A stretch of DNA of 64,000 bases, taken from assembly GCA_933228895.1 (NCBI GenBank), contig OW121854.1:7443131-7507130 (forward strand), written 5' to 3'. The position numbers and the translations under genes were made by a program. Shown one piece after another: positions 1 through 11,000 of the stretch; the first letter of the stretch is position 1, and each line of letters begins with the position of its first letter. The DNA is from Platycnemis pennipes. Lineage: Eukaryota > Arthropoda > Insecta > Odonata > Platycnemididae. Below the pieces are notes generated by a model, which was not told where the DNA came from, ran no database searches, and saw only the letters and a list, made by a program, of their open reading frames with translations.

Positions 1-1519
1 TTCTCTCCCCCTTCCTTCTCGGCACTGTCTGTTGCGACCGGTGTCCCCCCCAGACCATTTCGTCCACTCTCCTCCCTACTGACATTCGTACCAATATACG
101 GAAGTTAAAGGATTGCAAAGGGAATCCAAGACATGGCAGCCAACCGATCCGCGGGAGGGTTTGAGCACGAAGTGAGGAGACATCGCATATCCAGCCGTTT
201 TGACTCCAAGAGGGTGTAATTTTGAGTTAGCGAGTGCCACTTGACTCGAGATGTCGTGGTTCTTGTTGAAGCACAATTTATACCGAGCAATGGTGCAACC
301 ACGATCAACAAAATTCTTCCAGCGCAGGAATATAGGTAGGTGTCCAACGCGAGACTTGATATAACCATTGGATATTTTTATTCTCTTATATTTTAAAAAC
401 TGCGTTATCCATTTATGTTTTATCAACTTTCTTCCTTGTCCTTCAAGTTTTTTTGCACAAATCCGAAGTCGTATTCTTCTTTACAGGAAAAATGTGAAGC
501 ATACCGCAAAAGCTCTTGAAGTGAAGTTTTGGAAATAAACTCATGTTAACACTGTTGCCCATCGTGGATGAATATTTCGACGTCATCTGGAAGTGCGTGC
601 ATGCTGAAAAAATAATAAATGTTTCCCTCCATCTGTAGACAATATATTTTTCAGACGTGTTCTGAGAATTATTGTGAATCCTTACAATTGCCACTATTAC
701 GGCGACTAACTTCTTCAAGACTGCTGCATGTCAATGACTCATTTTTGATCGACTTCTCGCCCTCACTACTACCATCCTTTCCAATACCACGTGTATTTTA
801 ATTTACTGATATTTATGCTAGCGGTTGCGCATTTTAAGTTTTAATTACATTTGAAAAAGGAAAATGTTGCCAGAAAGATGCTGTCAATATGAATAAAACC
901 AAGCTCGCATATCTTGCGACATACCAAGAACCGTTCCCCTTCGATTTTTTCCTCGCGTGAATTTAGGCCTCTGCCGGCCTCCTCTCTCGGGGTGATAGCA
1001 ATTTTTTCGCCCGCTCTCAACCGAGTAATCGATTAGAGGCTGTACTTGTTTCGCCATTTTCATTTCCTGCGCCAACGACGCAGGCAGAAGAGGGTGAGGA
1101 AGAGGGTTCGGCCCCATCCTCCACTTCAACACCACACCCCCCCACCCTCCCTCCATTCCCAGAAAATCCCTTTCGATGGGAATCAGATAAGCTTTGGCTC
1201 TCCTCTCCCCAGCTCATGGTCAGCCCTTTGAATCGACCTCGAGGATCCCGAGTTCCACTTTACCGGAGCCTCCATATCCCTTCATATTCTCGTTAGCTTT
1301 CCGTAGGGACTCCTAGTATGTATCCCATAGTGCACAAGAAATTCCACTTGGAATATTTCTGCCTGCTGCTAGTTTCCGTAGACAAGTACCATCGCCGAGC
1401 CTCGTCAGACATAGGTTGATTTTATCTCCTCAGTTTCCTCCCTACAAAATAAGTTTGTTCTGAATTCTATAAAAAGAAGGCCGCATAGATATCAAATCTG
1501 CAATTTTAGCTGTCTACTT
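1..1519. other. No gene recognised; mixed intergenic DNA
   Basis: No ORF here looks like a known protein and there is no clear repeat. About 920-1260 is G/C-rich and strongly C/T-biased on the plus strand, which makes long but meaningless open frames. The rest is ordinary A/T-rich sequence. Confidence 0.5.
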
Positions 1520-2134
1520 TCCACGCCAAAATCTTGTAGACTCGAGTTTAAAACTTAATAACTCCGAAACCATTCATTGGATTTTCACGTTATTTACATA
1601 GTAATTTAGATAATTTTGTAGTTTACTGAGTATATTGTTAGAATAATTTTAAAAAGCATATTTCGGACCGGTTTCTTACGTTACAGTAAAAAATGGGCCC
1701 ACTTTTTTAGCGCTACGGCGTCATGCGACACTTTGACGTCTAATAACTTCCAAGTAAAGCATTTCACTAAAACAAGTTTTAAATATAAGGTGAATTATAC
1801 TTTTATTATTACGTCTGCGAAGTTTCAAGGTTTTAACTTTAGGACTTATTCGTATGCTATTCCATTTATAACCGCACTTTTTCTCGGAAACTATGCATCA
1901 TAGCGCCACGAGACTAAAACTGTCATCTTCCTCTTTAAATTTCCAGAGCAAATAAGATATTATCATTTAGCTGAAGTTAGCTCCTTATTTTATATCGAAT
2001 TTTATGTTTCCTGAAAAAACGCAGCGTTGCCGGTGGAGTGTCCTACTCTGTGCTCGCGCTTTTTTGGTTAAAAATCCGATGAATTGTTTCGGAGTTATTT
2101 AGGTTTAAACTGGAGTATACAACATTTTGGCGCG
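1520..2134. mobile_element. Family D inverted-repeat element (MITE-like), copy 1
   Basis: The left end (from about 1524, CGCCAAAAT...) recurs as its reverse complement at the right end (to about 2134, ...ATTTTGGCGCG). The two arms match with scattered differences over about 65 bp and include the shared words AGTTTAAA and AATAACTCCGAAAC. The interior is A/T-rich and non-coding. A second copy lies at 16685-17222 in the same orientation with roughly 80% similarity by eye. No transposase is encoded, so it is probably non-autonomous. The superfamily cannot be fixed because no clean target duplication is visible. Confidence 0.7.
2022..2062. repeat. 41-bp G/C-rich subterminal segment of family D, flanked by A6 and T6
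   Basis: This G/C-rich block sits just inside the right terminal repeat, between AAAAAACGC and GCGCTTTTTT, which can pair as a short stem. In the other copy (about 17191-17231) the same block is present in reverse-complement orientation while the rest of the element keeps its orientation. Confidence 0.65.
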
Positions 2135-2640
2135 GACAGTAAATAATGTGTTGGAGGAAAAAAGGAATAGCAGCATTGAAGTGAGAAGGAGAATCGCATT
2201 GGCAAAAGGAGCTTTCACTCGTAGTCGTGCAATAATGGCAGCAGCGTTGAATAGGGAAGAAAAGAAAATGTTAGGTATGGAACGTGACACTATATTGTGC
2301 GGAAACATGGGCTTTGAAGAAAGAATATGGAAATGACTCTTAGAAATTTTGAGATGTTGGTTTGGAGAAGTAGAGAAGGTAAGTTGGGTCGAAAAGAGGA
2401 CCAACGATGCAGTGCTAAAATTGGATGTAGGTGAAAGTAATTTAATTAAGGAGAATGCAGAAAGTGTAGATTGAGAAGGTTATTACGGGTGATGGTGTTT
2501 TGAAAGACGTGATTGAGGGAAGAATGTTGGGGAAGCGAGGGAGAGGGAGGAGAAGAACTGGCAGTTTGGATCGAATGATGGGAGGTAGAAGGTATGTGGG
2601 GCATCGTCTGAAATATAGGGGCGTGGGAAGAGTTAAATGT
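2127..2640 (+). pseudogene. Family E: decayed LINE C-terminal region
   Basis: The translation from 2127 reads RRRIALAKGAFTRSRAI and later LNREEKK. This resembles the conserved region after the reverse transcriptase domain in many arthropod LINE polyproteins (xRIAxAKGAF ... LNxxxRKR). Further downstream, in other frames, come remnants resembling the FEMW-W-R...KVSWVE...TND segment and a basic GRGRRR-type stretch near 2530-2560. Several frameshifts and stops show it is dead. It lies directly after the family D element. The clade is uncertain. Confidence 0.6.
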
Positions 2641-3380
2641 CCATATTGTCCTATCTAATAAATGTTAGTAAGAACCTGCTATTCATTCCCCATGGTATAA
2701 AACAGTGACGTCATGAAGGGACATCTGTTTTCCCCAGGTTGAGCCACTTGCAGCAAATAAGTCAATGTGTCGATAACAAAAGAAAGTTAGTCCGCCCATA
2801 TCTGTTTCTCAGAGGATCGGCTACAGCTAGGTGCTTGGCAATAAAACGATTTACCCAGGTCGTGGGGCAGGTGTCATTCCCGTCAGTGCACAGTGCGCTG
2901 AAATCTAAAATGTAAATTCAAAAGTCGAAAAGTGTTTTTTTTTTTAGCCCAGACTTTGAAACCTCGCAAGGTGATTTCCATTGATTGTTTTTGTTTTATA
3001 TGTATTTGTTCCTGGATATCACGCATTAACAATTTATATAGGATCAAAAATGATCAATTTTCGCAAAATAAAACGTCCTCTTCCAATTTTTTTTTCAATC
3101 TAGAAAATCAAGCCTATGCTAAACCTTGTAATATAAGACCTTTGTATAAAAAGCGATACCATATTGTGTTTTTTGCTTTTAATTACGTACAAGCCCAATT
3201 ATTCAGTTGCAGTTCAGTTCAGTTCAGTTGTATTCAGTACCTACTTATTAGACATATAGAATAAAATGGCGGCTTTGGTGATGTTCTTACATACGTTAAT
3301 AACCCTACATTAGGTTTCACCGTGGAGTTCTTTTGGTATAAAATTGATGATTTCTGGCGTCACTTTATGGAATTTACTTG
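2641..3380. other. No gene recognised
   Basis: A/T-rich non-coding sequence. A short run of GTTCA units lies at about 3203-3230. No supported coding or repeat feature otherwise. Confidence 0.5.
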
Positions 3381-3551
3381 TATTCATTATGAATGACCAA
3401 ATAACATTTATATTTCCATAATTTATTCTCTCACACTACGACCATGGTTTCGACGATTAACCTGAGGATGTCGTTAATCGTCGAAACCATGGTCGTATTG
3501 TGAGAGAATAAATTGTGGAAATACAAATGTTATTTATTCATTCATAATGAA
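3381..3551. repeat. Near-perfect fold-back: 80-bp arms, 11-bp loop (Penelope-like remnant)
   Basis: The left arm, 3381-3460, is the reverse complement of 3472-3551 with only a few mismatches; the loop is CTGAGGATGTC. The arm contains the words GAAACCATGGTCG and TTGTGGAAATA, which recur in the 50.1-kb remnant. The transcript would form a long hairpin. I infer two inverted terminal pieces of a Penelope-like element, from the hammerhead-like core at the loop and not from any coding sequence. Confidence 0.75.
3462..3494 (+). ncRNA. Hammerhead-ribozyme-like core
   Basis: CTGAGGA (3462-3468) fits the CUGANGA core box. It is followed 14 nt later by GAAAC (3483-3487) and then GGTC (3491-3494), the order expected for a minimal hammerhead with a very short stem III. 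Stem II pairing is poor here, so activity is doubtful. Such minimal hammerheads are known from the terminal repeats of Penelope-like retroelements. Confidence 0.4.
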
Positions 3552-3615
3552 TACTTTTCAGAAATATTCAAGGTCCGTGAGAGGAGTGACCATGTTGATA
3601 CAGCAATCCTGAGAT

Positions 3616-3990
3616 TGTTTTGAAGCAGCTCTTCCCTCGATTCTCCCATCATCTAACCTCTTTTTACTGGCATAATTATTCTCTTTCGCATCCTTCACCA
3701 CTTCATTTACATCTCATATGTAGTTTTCCCTTGCTTTTATTTCTATTCACTTTTCCCTTGACGATTGCCTTGATCATGCCATCAGGTTCCAACATATTGC
3801 CGATTAGGTTAAGCTTTTTTTCAATTTTTTCAGTGACTTCCCGTTTTTCCCTCTTTTAACAGGACTTCTTCATAAGTCACTTGGCCGATCCATTTTATCT
3901 ACTTCATTTTTCAATAGCACAGCATTCTAAATGCTCCAATTTTAACCAATCTCCGCTTTCATCTTACATGCCTCACCTCGATAGTGAAAT
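3616..3990 (-). pseudogene. Family A LINE tail, old degenerate copy
   Basis: The minus strand aligns along its length with the better copies at 4432-5010 and 6025-6339. It covers the C-terminal region after the reverse transcriptase, but with many stops and indels and no preserved GAT microsatellite end. This is the oldest of the four copies seen. Confidence 0.6.
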
Positions 3991-4431
3991 TATCATCTAA
4001 TGATTAAATTACTTGCATCCACGTTTTTATTTACACCTGTTTTCAGATTTAAAAATTTAAGCTTTTCAGCACAATGGTAATATTATTTTTCTGAGTTTGT
4101 ATGACAATAAGTGGGTGATGAATTTTGGGAATAATTAGTGAACTGAAGAAATACTAGCCAACAAATTTGTAATATTGAGGTAGCTGTCAAATTATGTACA
4201 TATACCTTACTTTTTGGCTAATTCGTTGTTTAATAATGCTATTTTCCCTCTATCTTTCAAATCGTCTAATGTATTGGTAGCAATACACCTTCCAAAAACT
4301 TCATTAATTCCATTGCCGTCAGAAATAACTTTGCTCACTCAATTTTCATCCATGTTATTGACTCTTAACAAAATGTTTACATAGTATTCACGAAAATCTC
4401 GTTCTTTTGCGCATACACTATTATTTTTCGC
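3991..4431. other. No gene recognised
   Basis: A/T-rich sequence between two family A LINE copies; nothing supported. Confidence 0.5.
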
Positions 4432-5010
4432 TCATCATCATCATGGGTCAATAATCCTAGGATTGGTTTGACGCAACTTTCCACTCGATTCTTCTATCGG
4501 CCAACCTTTTCATTGTGACGTAATTCTTCTCTTTTACGTCCTTCACAACCTGTTCCATGTATCTCATACGAGGCCTGCCTTTTCCAATCTTCCCGTTCAC
4601 TTTTCCCTCGACGATAGTCTTCATCAGGCCAACGTGTCTCAACATATTGCCGATAAAGTTGACCCTTCTTCTTTTTAGAGTTGTCAGCAGACTTCTCTTT
4701 TCTTCTATTCTTCTCAGGACTTCCTCGTTCCTTACTCGGTCGATTCAATTAATCTTCATCATTCTTCGATAGCACCACATTTCGAATGCTTCCACCCTTT
4801 TCTTCTCCGCTGCTCTCATCGTCCATGCCTCACTGCCGCAAAGAAATAGATGTATGATGTTGATGTATGTAGATGTATGTTCTAAAACTCTTTACTTACT
4901 TCTACGCTTATATTTCCAACTGTAAGTAGTTTCTTCTTTTGATAGAACGCCCTCTTTGCCTGGGCTATTCTACTATTTCTTTCTTGCTTCTTATTGTTCG
5001 TTACCAAATA
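4432..5010 (-). pseudogene. Family A LINE 3' end (reverse transcriptase C-terminal region)
   Basis: Read on the minus strand, the fragment ends with CCTAGGATTATTGACCC and an ATG/GAT microsatellite (4432-4446 on the plus strand). Two overlapping frames (4457-4645 and 4494-4748) carry pieces of the typical tail: a LRHVGLMKTIVEGK-like stretch, a GKGRPRMRY basic motif, VVKDVKEK, and a final RRIEWKVASNQS. The shift between the frames shows at least one indel. Upstream sequence to about 5010 looks like the preceding part of the polyprotein, also broken. It is 5'-truncated, as is usual for LINEs. Confidence 0.75.
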
Positions 5011-6015
5011 TAATTTGAATTAACTCTAACGGGGAAGTCTTTTGATAAAATCCCCTATTCACATAGACATACTGGTCAGTATATTGGAGACGACTTCTAA
5101 AGCCATGAGACGATGCATGAGTTTTTCCTCGAAACATCGTCGGCCCTGAAGGTCCTGACTCGGTGGATAAACCGGGAGACCTTCACATGGATACATCCAG
5201 TAGTTCATTTCTGTTACCACGAGGTTGAACATTCTTCGGACTGTTCACGTAGGGTGCGCGCCTATATGCTATAATCCAATGCATTTTACCTCTCCTGTTA
5301 TCTTTCAACCTCACCGTTTTACAAATAATCATTCAAGTGACAAATAACATGCATAAAGATGCTTAATTTCTGTCAAGCACATTAGTGTTTTTTTTTTAAT
5401 TGCATTGTAAGCATATAAAGACTGGATGGAGTATTTATTTTTACGATATATATCGCGCTTAGAAGCGCAGTGGATAAATTAAATATTCTGGCTCTTTCAT
5501 TATGCCCGTGTATTTTTTATGCTTGGAATTCTTCACTGTTAATTCAGTTCTTTTGCTTAGCATTTAAGTCATTTAAGCATCAAGTTTTAACTGGATTTTG
5601 TTTAATACTTCTCAAACATCAAATAACCTTCCTTACTTCTATTTTTCATTATAAAATGAAATATATACCTTAGTTAATCCAGCAAAATCTTCTGTAATAT
5701 ACCTATACTCTTTGAAGAGCAAATAGTTTTTTTTTCATTTTTATTTTGAAACAGTATCTTATAAATCCTTGAAATATGGAACAAAATGCAAGCCTGTGAT
5801 AATCAAATAATTTTGTGCCACTTAAGTAATAGAGAGCAACTGAATTTACATCAGCGTGGTCGGGCAGAGCATCGCGCGTTGTTAGGCAAATCCTAACCCC
5901 ATCCAATGTTTCTCGTAACTACGTGACGTCATACTCCATATTCAGCCTATACTTCTTTCTAATCTTCGCTCAAAGAGCATGCCATAAGTTTCTTCTGTTA
6001 ATAAACATATATTTT
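5011..6015. other. No gene recognised
   Basis: A/T-rich sequence. Around 5115-5200 there are small inverted words (GACGATG/CATCGTC; CTCGGTGG...CCGGGAG) that could be an old structured repeat, but I could not link them to a family. Confidence 0.45.
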
Positions 6016-6348
6016 ACTAGCGCACTACTAGAGTGACAAATGAAGAAGTCCTAAGAAGAGTGGGAGAAAAGAGAAGTCTGCTGAAAACTATAAAAAGAAG
6101 ACGGGACAACTTAATCGGCCATATCTTAAGACACGATGGCCTGATGAAGACAATCGTCGAGGGAAAAGAAAACGGGAAAAATGGAAGAGGCAGGCCTCGT
6201 ATGAGTTACATAGAACAGGTCGTAAAGGACGTGAAAGAGAGGAGATACGTTGATATGAAGAGGTTGGCCGATAGAAGAATCGAGTGGAGGGCTGCGTCAA
6301 ACCAATCCTAGGATTGTTGACCCTTGATGATGATGATTGACTAGCGCA
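6016..6348 (+). mobile_element. Family A LINE insertion with 9-bp target site duplication
   Basis: A 5'-truncated LINE tail lies at 6025-6339. An open frame (6033-6311, 92 codons) encodes the end of the polyprotein: RRRDNLIGHILRHDGLMKTI, GRGRPRMSYIEQVVKDVKER and a final RRIEWRAASNQS. It is followed by CCTAGGATTGTTGACCC and a GAT microsatellite. The 9-mer ACTAGCGCA occurs just before (6016-6024) and just after (6340-6348), an exact target site duplication. This is the cleanest and probably youngest copy of the family here. Confidence 0.85.
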
Positions 6349-7574
6349 AATATTTTTCTGTGTTTTTAAGTCCAATGTCCAGTCTACTTAAATCGAGGCT
6401 ACTTTTGTCCAAGTTGCAACCACTGTTGCCATTATATGTTCCAGCTGTACATTTTTGCCATTTTCATCAGTTTACACCACAAATTAACAAATTTTTATGA
6501 TTTACAAAGATTTAGGGAAGATATACGTATGCGTATTGCGGCTATTTATCGTTAAATATATTTCAAAAAGATGGACTTAGCTATTTTATGGGATATGAAC
6601 TATAAACAAACATGCCATTCAGTTAAAGATTTATGTATTTTTTATTACGGTCACAATTACCTCTGCTCGAGGTCTTATTATCTTGGCGTACACACAATTC
6701 AATTAAAAATGAGGAGAGCTATGGGATTTGTAGGTAACAAATTAGAATACCTACTAGATGTTTTATTCGAAGACGTTCTTACGCTCAAAAACCCTTCAAC
6801 ATTATTACTTATGAATGTGTCTCACGTCTGTATTCTGTATCATAATGCCGGTGCGGAAATACGTTTCGTGTGAAATTACGAGCTTGAATATCACGCACGA
6901 ACTTTTTTATGCGCTTGTTGCTTCGCTGCGAAACGAAACACTTCTGGATGTACATGCATACTTCCTTAGAAATTTGCCGGAAACTCCAAAGTTCGCGACT
7001 GTATGCATTTCACTAGCGTCTCCAACTCTTGCCCGAAAACTTCGAGGCTCCGAATGTATGGCTTCGCATAATGATAGCGCCAATTAATACCTCTTCTCCG
7101 TCGCGCATCTTAAATGCATTGAAAACAGCGCCCTCGCCAAGCGGGGAGCGTAAGTAACCCGAGCGCGGTTGGCGGCACTCTCTTGTTTTTATTTAATGCG
7201 CAGTCGGCTGCTCCGCTACGCTTTACAACCCCATTATGCCCGGCGCACCGACTAATATTTGTACGTTTTCCTGCCGAAATTCCCCGCACCGCGCCTCTCG
7301 AGGGGAAACTTAGGGGGCACAAGAACATCTCCCCTCCCGTCAGCAAACTTTGGTGGCTCACAGAAGAAGAAGACAATCAGAATGCTCCAGTGAATTTTAT
7401 TCCGCCCTCCCGGAGTATACGACGACGCCAATAAGGCGCCCCCCCGCCGCGGAAATTAACTCGGATTTCGTCAACCCTGCACGCTCGTCGCGTGTCACTT
7501 TTTTCGTCGCTCTTCTTGCCCGTCCGACCGACAGTGAGGAGGAAGAGTGCTCATGGCACGATTTGGCTTCGTCA
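6349..7574. other. No gene recognised; G/C-rich block 7100-7540
   Basis: 6349-7080 is A/T-rich with no supported feature. 7100-7540 is richer in C and G with many CpGs and leads straight into the family C repeat. The open frames here have no recognisable motifs. Confidence 0.45.
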
Positions 7575-8052
7575 CTTTATTTCTCGAGTTATAAGCGGCG
7601 AAAAATAGAAGTTTTTAACCCTTTCGGAAAAGTGGGCGTGGTGCAACCTCTGACGAGTTCGACTTTGTCCAATCACAACTGAGCCCGCGAGGCTACTTCG
7701 CGTTATCGCAATGGGGGGACACAGCAGACCCTGCCAATGGAAGCTGTTGCGACATTATCTGTGCGAGCAGACCTTCCGAGAACCCCCCACCACTCCCTTC
7801 CCTTCCCCTAAAAGCAGTCAAGGACGGGAGGAAAATGACGTCCCTTCCCCTAAAAGCAGTCAAGGACGGGAGGAAAATGACGTCAATGGTATCAAAGAAG
7901 CTTTTTCGGTGGGCGTCAATTTTCGCTTATTTTAATTTTTGATTTGTGAGTAAATGGCTGTGAATAGAAGATTAATATTTTCACTAAAATTCAGTTTTCG
8001 TTTCCATCTAACGATTTCGTGTTCAATATGGCGATTTCGGTTCCGAGCAAAC
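7575..8052 (-). mobile_element. Family C repeat, copy 1 (minus orientation)
   Basis: This segment is the reverse complement of the copies at 23669-24166 and 43030-43462. Shared landmarks are CGAGTTATAAGCGGCGAAAAA, TTTTTAACCCTTTCGGAAAAG, GAGCCCGCGAGGCTACTTCG, a stretch GAGCAGACCTTCCGAGAACC, and GGTGGGCGTCA. It has no coding capacity common to all copies, so it is probably a non-autonomous retroelement or MITE. It runs further right than the others, to the words CATCTAACGATTTCGTGTT and CCGAGCAAACGCC, which reappear at 22606-22652. Confidence 0.75.
7801..7884. repeat. Perfect 2 x 42-bp tandem duplication inside family C
   Basis: The 42-bp unit (7801-7842, beginning CCTTCCCCTAAAAGC and ending AATGACGTC) is repeated exactly at 7843-7884. 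The other family C copies have a single version, so it is a local slippage or replication duplication. The purine/pyrimidine-biased unit includes a TGACGTCA-type palindrome. Confidence 0.9.
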
Positions 8053-11000
8053 GCCCCCATTGCCAAACCTATAACCCTTGTTCTTGTGTGATGCAACTTC
8101 CACCTCATCTACGTACGTGCAACTCAAGAAAATTTCTGTTATCTATCGTCATTGCTTATTACCAATAAGGATGAGGTGGTTGAGATGGAAACTTCCTCTT
8201 TCGGAGGCCTGATTTATCGGCTTAATATGTGATGAGTATGGAGCTAAAAGTGTCTTTAAAGAGGAAGGCAGGACCCCGTTCTAATGCCGTGCCTTCGTCT
8301 CTCCCGTGCTGAGTCACCTCCTCGAGGAAGGAGGCGCCACCTCCGCTCTTTCACGGCTACTTAATGGCATGCATTGAGGAAGAAAAGGGCAGATTTATGA
8401 TGCCTGCTCTCCCCTTTCTATCCCAAGGATATGCGTGGCTCAATATATTTTCTGCCGCCCCGTGAAGCAGCCCGGGCTCTTTCTGCTCCGCGGAGTTACT
8501 CCTAAGTTCATTGTCTTCGGCGATATTAAAGCATACCGCTCCTGAATTTCGCCGTCACCGACGCTGCGGTAAGTGAAGGGAACAATGGAATATTCATCCG
8601 TGATAGAGGTGTAGATTCTTCATTGAACTTAAGAATGGCACCAAGTTATGAGCTAGAGGTGTTTAGGGAATAAGGAAAAGTTTGTGCTTATGTCGCAGGA
8701 GAGATACGAGTTTTAACCACAGATCACCGACATCTCGAAGAAGTAGAGCTTTTCTGAGCGTTTCCTATCAAGTAAAATTCAAGAATGGTAGACGAACTAT
8801 TTTGGTGGATATTTAATTTAATGTTTCACCATTATTAATGGACGACCAGGGTTTACTTACCAGGTTCCTTTACTTTTCGGTGGAAATCCTCGACGAAAAA
8901 ATAAATATGTTATTGAAAGCTGGAGCAATTATGGAAAACCTATATTTTACAAATTAACTATGGCTTTTGAAGGATCTAATACTAGTGATTATAACTACTA
9001 TTGAAGATAAGAGCACAAATCAAAATAAAATAGGAGAAGGCGAAGTAACATTTTCTTGTTGAAGATTTATGACAAATAAAGAAAAATTTTGCTGACTTGG
9101 TGCTAAAAGAATATAAAAATATAATCTTGTCCATTTGTTGATAATAAGGATGCGCATGGTTACAGTTTTGAAATTTCTAGTTTAGTGAAAAGTACTATAT
9201 TGTTCAGGTCAATTACTTTATGGTATGAGTATGATGTCAATGGAAGTTATGAATGCAAATTTTCTCATCGAATTTCTCTTAAAGTTTGAGAAAGGTATAG
9301 TTTTTCCATAGCTGTTGCGTGATGGTCATTTGACAACGACTCCCTGGTGTCTTTCGCCTATTTAAACACCGTAAAAACAAAGCAAATTATGTTTCAAGCT
9401 CAACGTAAGTAAAGCAGAATGACAGCTTGTTGCTATGCGACCAAATCATTTCCATCTAGGCATCGTCTCCGATGAAAATATGTGAGCCGCACGGTGAAGA
9501 GGAGAAATTGCGATCGCCGTACATGGGTTCGCAATGGAGATAAGGCCATTTGCGGCAGAGTATGCCGAGGGGATCAATCTTCGGGATATTAGAAGAGAGG
9601 AGGTGCCCCCCCACTCCGTCTCTCTTCCGGCTCCACTTTTCAATGAGGCGCCATCATCAGGCGCCCCCCCCTTCTCTACTCAACCCTCTCCAACCTTTCT
9701 TTCGCCCAGGTGGACTTTTTCATTCCATCGCTCCTCGACTGCATTCAATTTTCTCCTCTGCTTGAAAGGGAGCACCTTTTGCCTTTAATAACTTCCCTTG
9801 CCCACGCTGAACTGTTATGTTGGCCTGGTTTCGACCCCTCGACCTCTGGTGCTTACCAGCGGCGAGTCAATCAATGCGCGAATGCCCGCCTGCCTCGAGA
9901 GTTATGAAGAGTTGAACAACTTGAATATATCCTCAGCGTTCCGCATACCATTCTCAATCCCATGCCTTTAACCAGGCTCCGATTCCACTCATTCATCTTG
10001 AGTCTCGAATATTATATCATAATTAATAATCGATTCTGAGGAATTTTAAAGATTTTAAAATATATTTGCCGATGACTATGGTTCGGAAATGAGATAACTA
10101 CGGACGTTTTATCTCGGAAATGATAATGTACATACTTAATTAAAAGGTAGGTTAGCAGCTTCAGAGCCTAGTTAGTTTCTAAAGAAGTGGGCAATGATTT
10201 TTTCAAAACTTGGCGTGATTCTTGGCGAAAACTAATGACCTCAAAACTTGATCTGAGATAGCGGCAGTATTACCCAACAGGAGAGAATTTCCAGCCTTAT
10301 TTTACCTTCAGAGTCACCTAATTCTTTATATAGAAACTTGTATGCCTTACAACAAGCATTCCACGTTCAGCTCTTTCCTTGTCGAGTATGTTGGATGGGA
10401 CATAAAACTACATCTACTTACCAACATCCTTGTAAGCCACCATTAAAGTGTTTGATAGAGGAAAGCATTCGTTTAATATACCCAATAATTTTCCATTCCA
10501 GGATACCCTCATGTATTACATGTACAAGTGATATCCCTGTATAATAATTATGTGCTCCATTTGACCCTCTACCCATTGAACTCTATAATTTGAGCGGTCT
10601 AAACGCTTGTTATTTCAAAACTTTTTCCTCCAACTTCGGAACGGTAATCGGCAAGCGTACTCCGAATTCTTAAAGCAAAACTTACTTCAAAATGATAGAA
10701 TAAGAACAGAAAGCACTTGTAAATGACTTTAAAAAAAAGCCCGCTGAGGGTATCACTGAGAAATTCGTTAATCAGATGTCGTTAACTTAAGGCTAAGTAC
10801 ATTTCCCAACGTAATTTCATTCCCGTTGGATACGCACATAGTGTTATTTCATGAATGGATCTGACGGGGAATTGTAATGACTGGTTCAACTGGACTGTAA
10901 ATGTCCTGTGTGAGCTCTGGGGATGTCCATGAGACAAGGTTTCATAGTTAAACAATGGGTTTCTTGGCGCATTTCACAAAAACCTGGCTAATTTTGCAAC

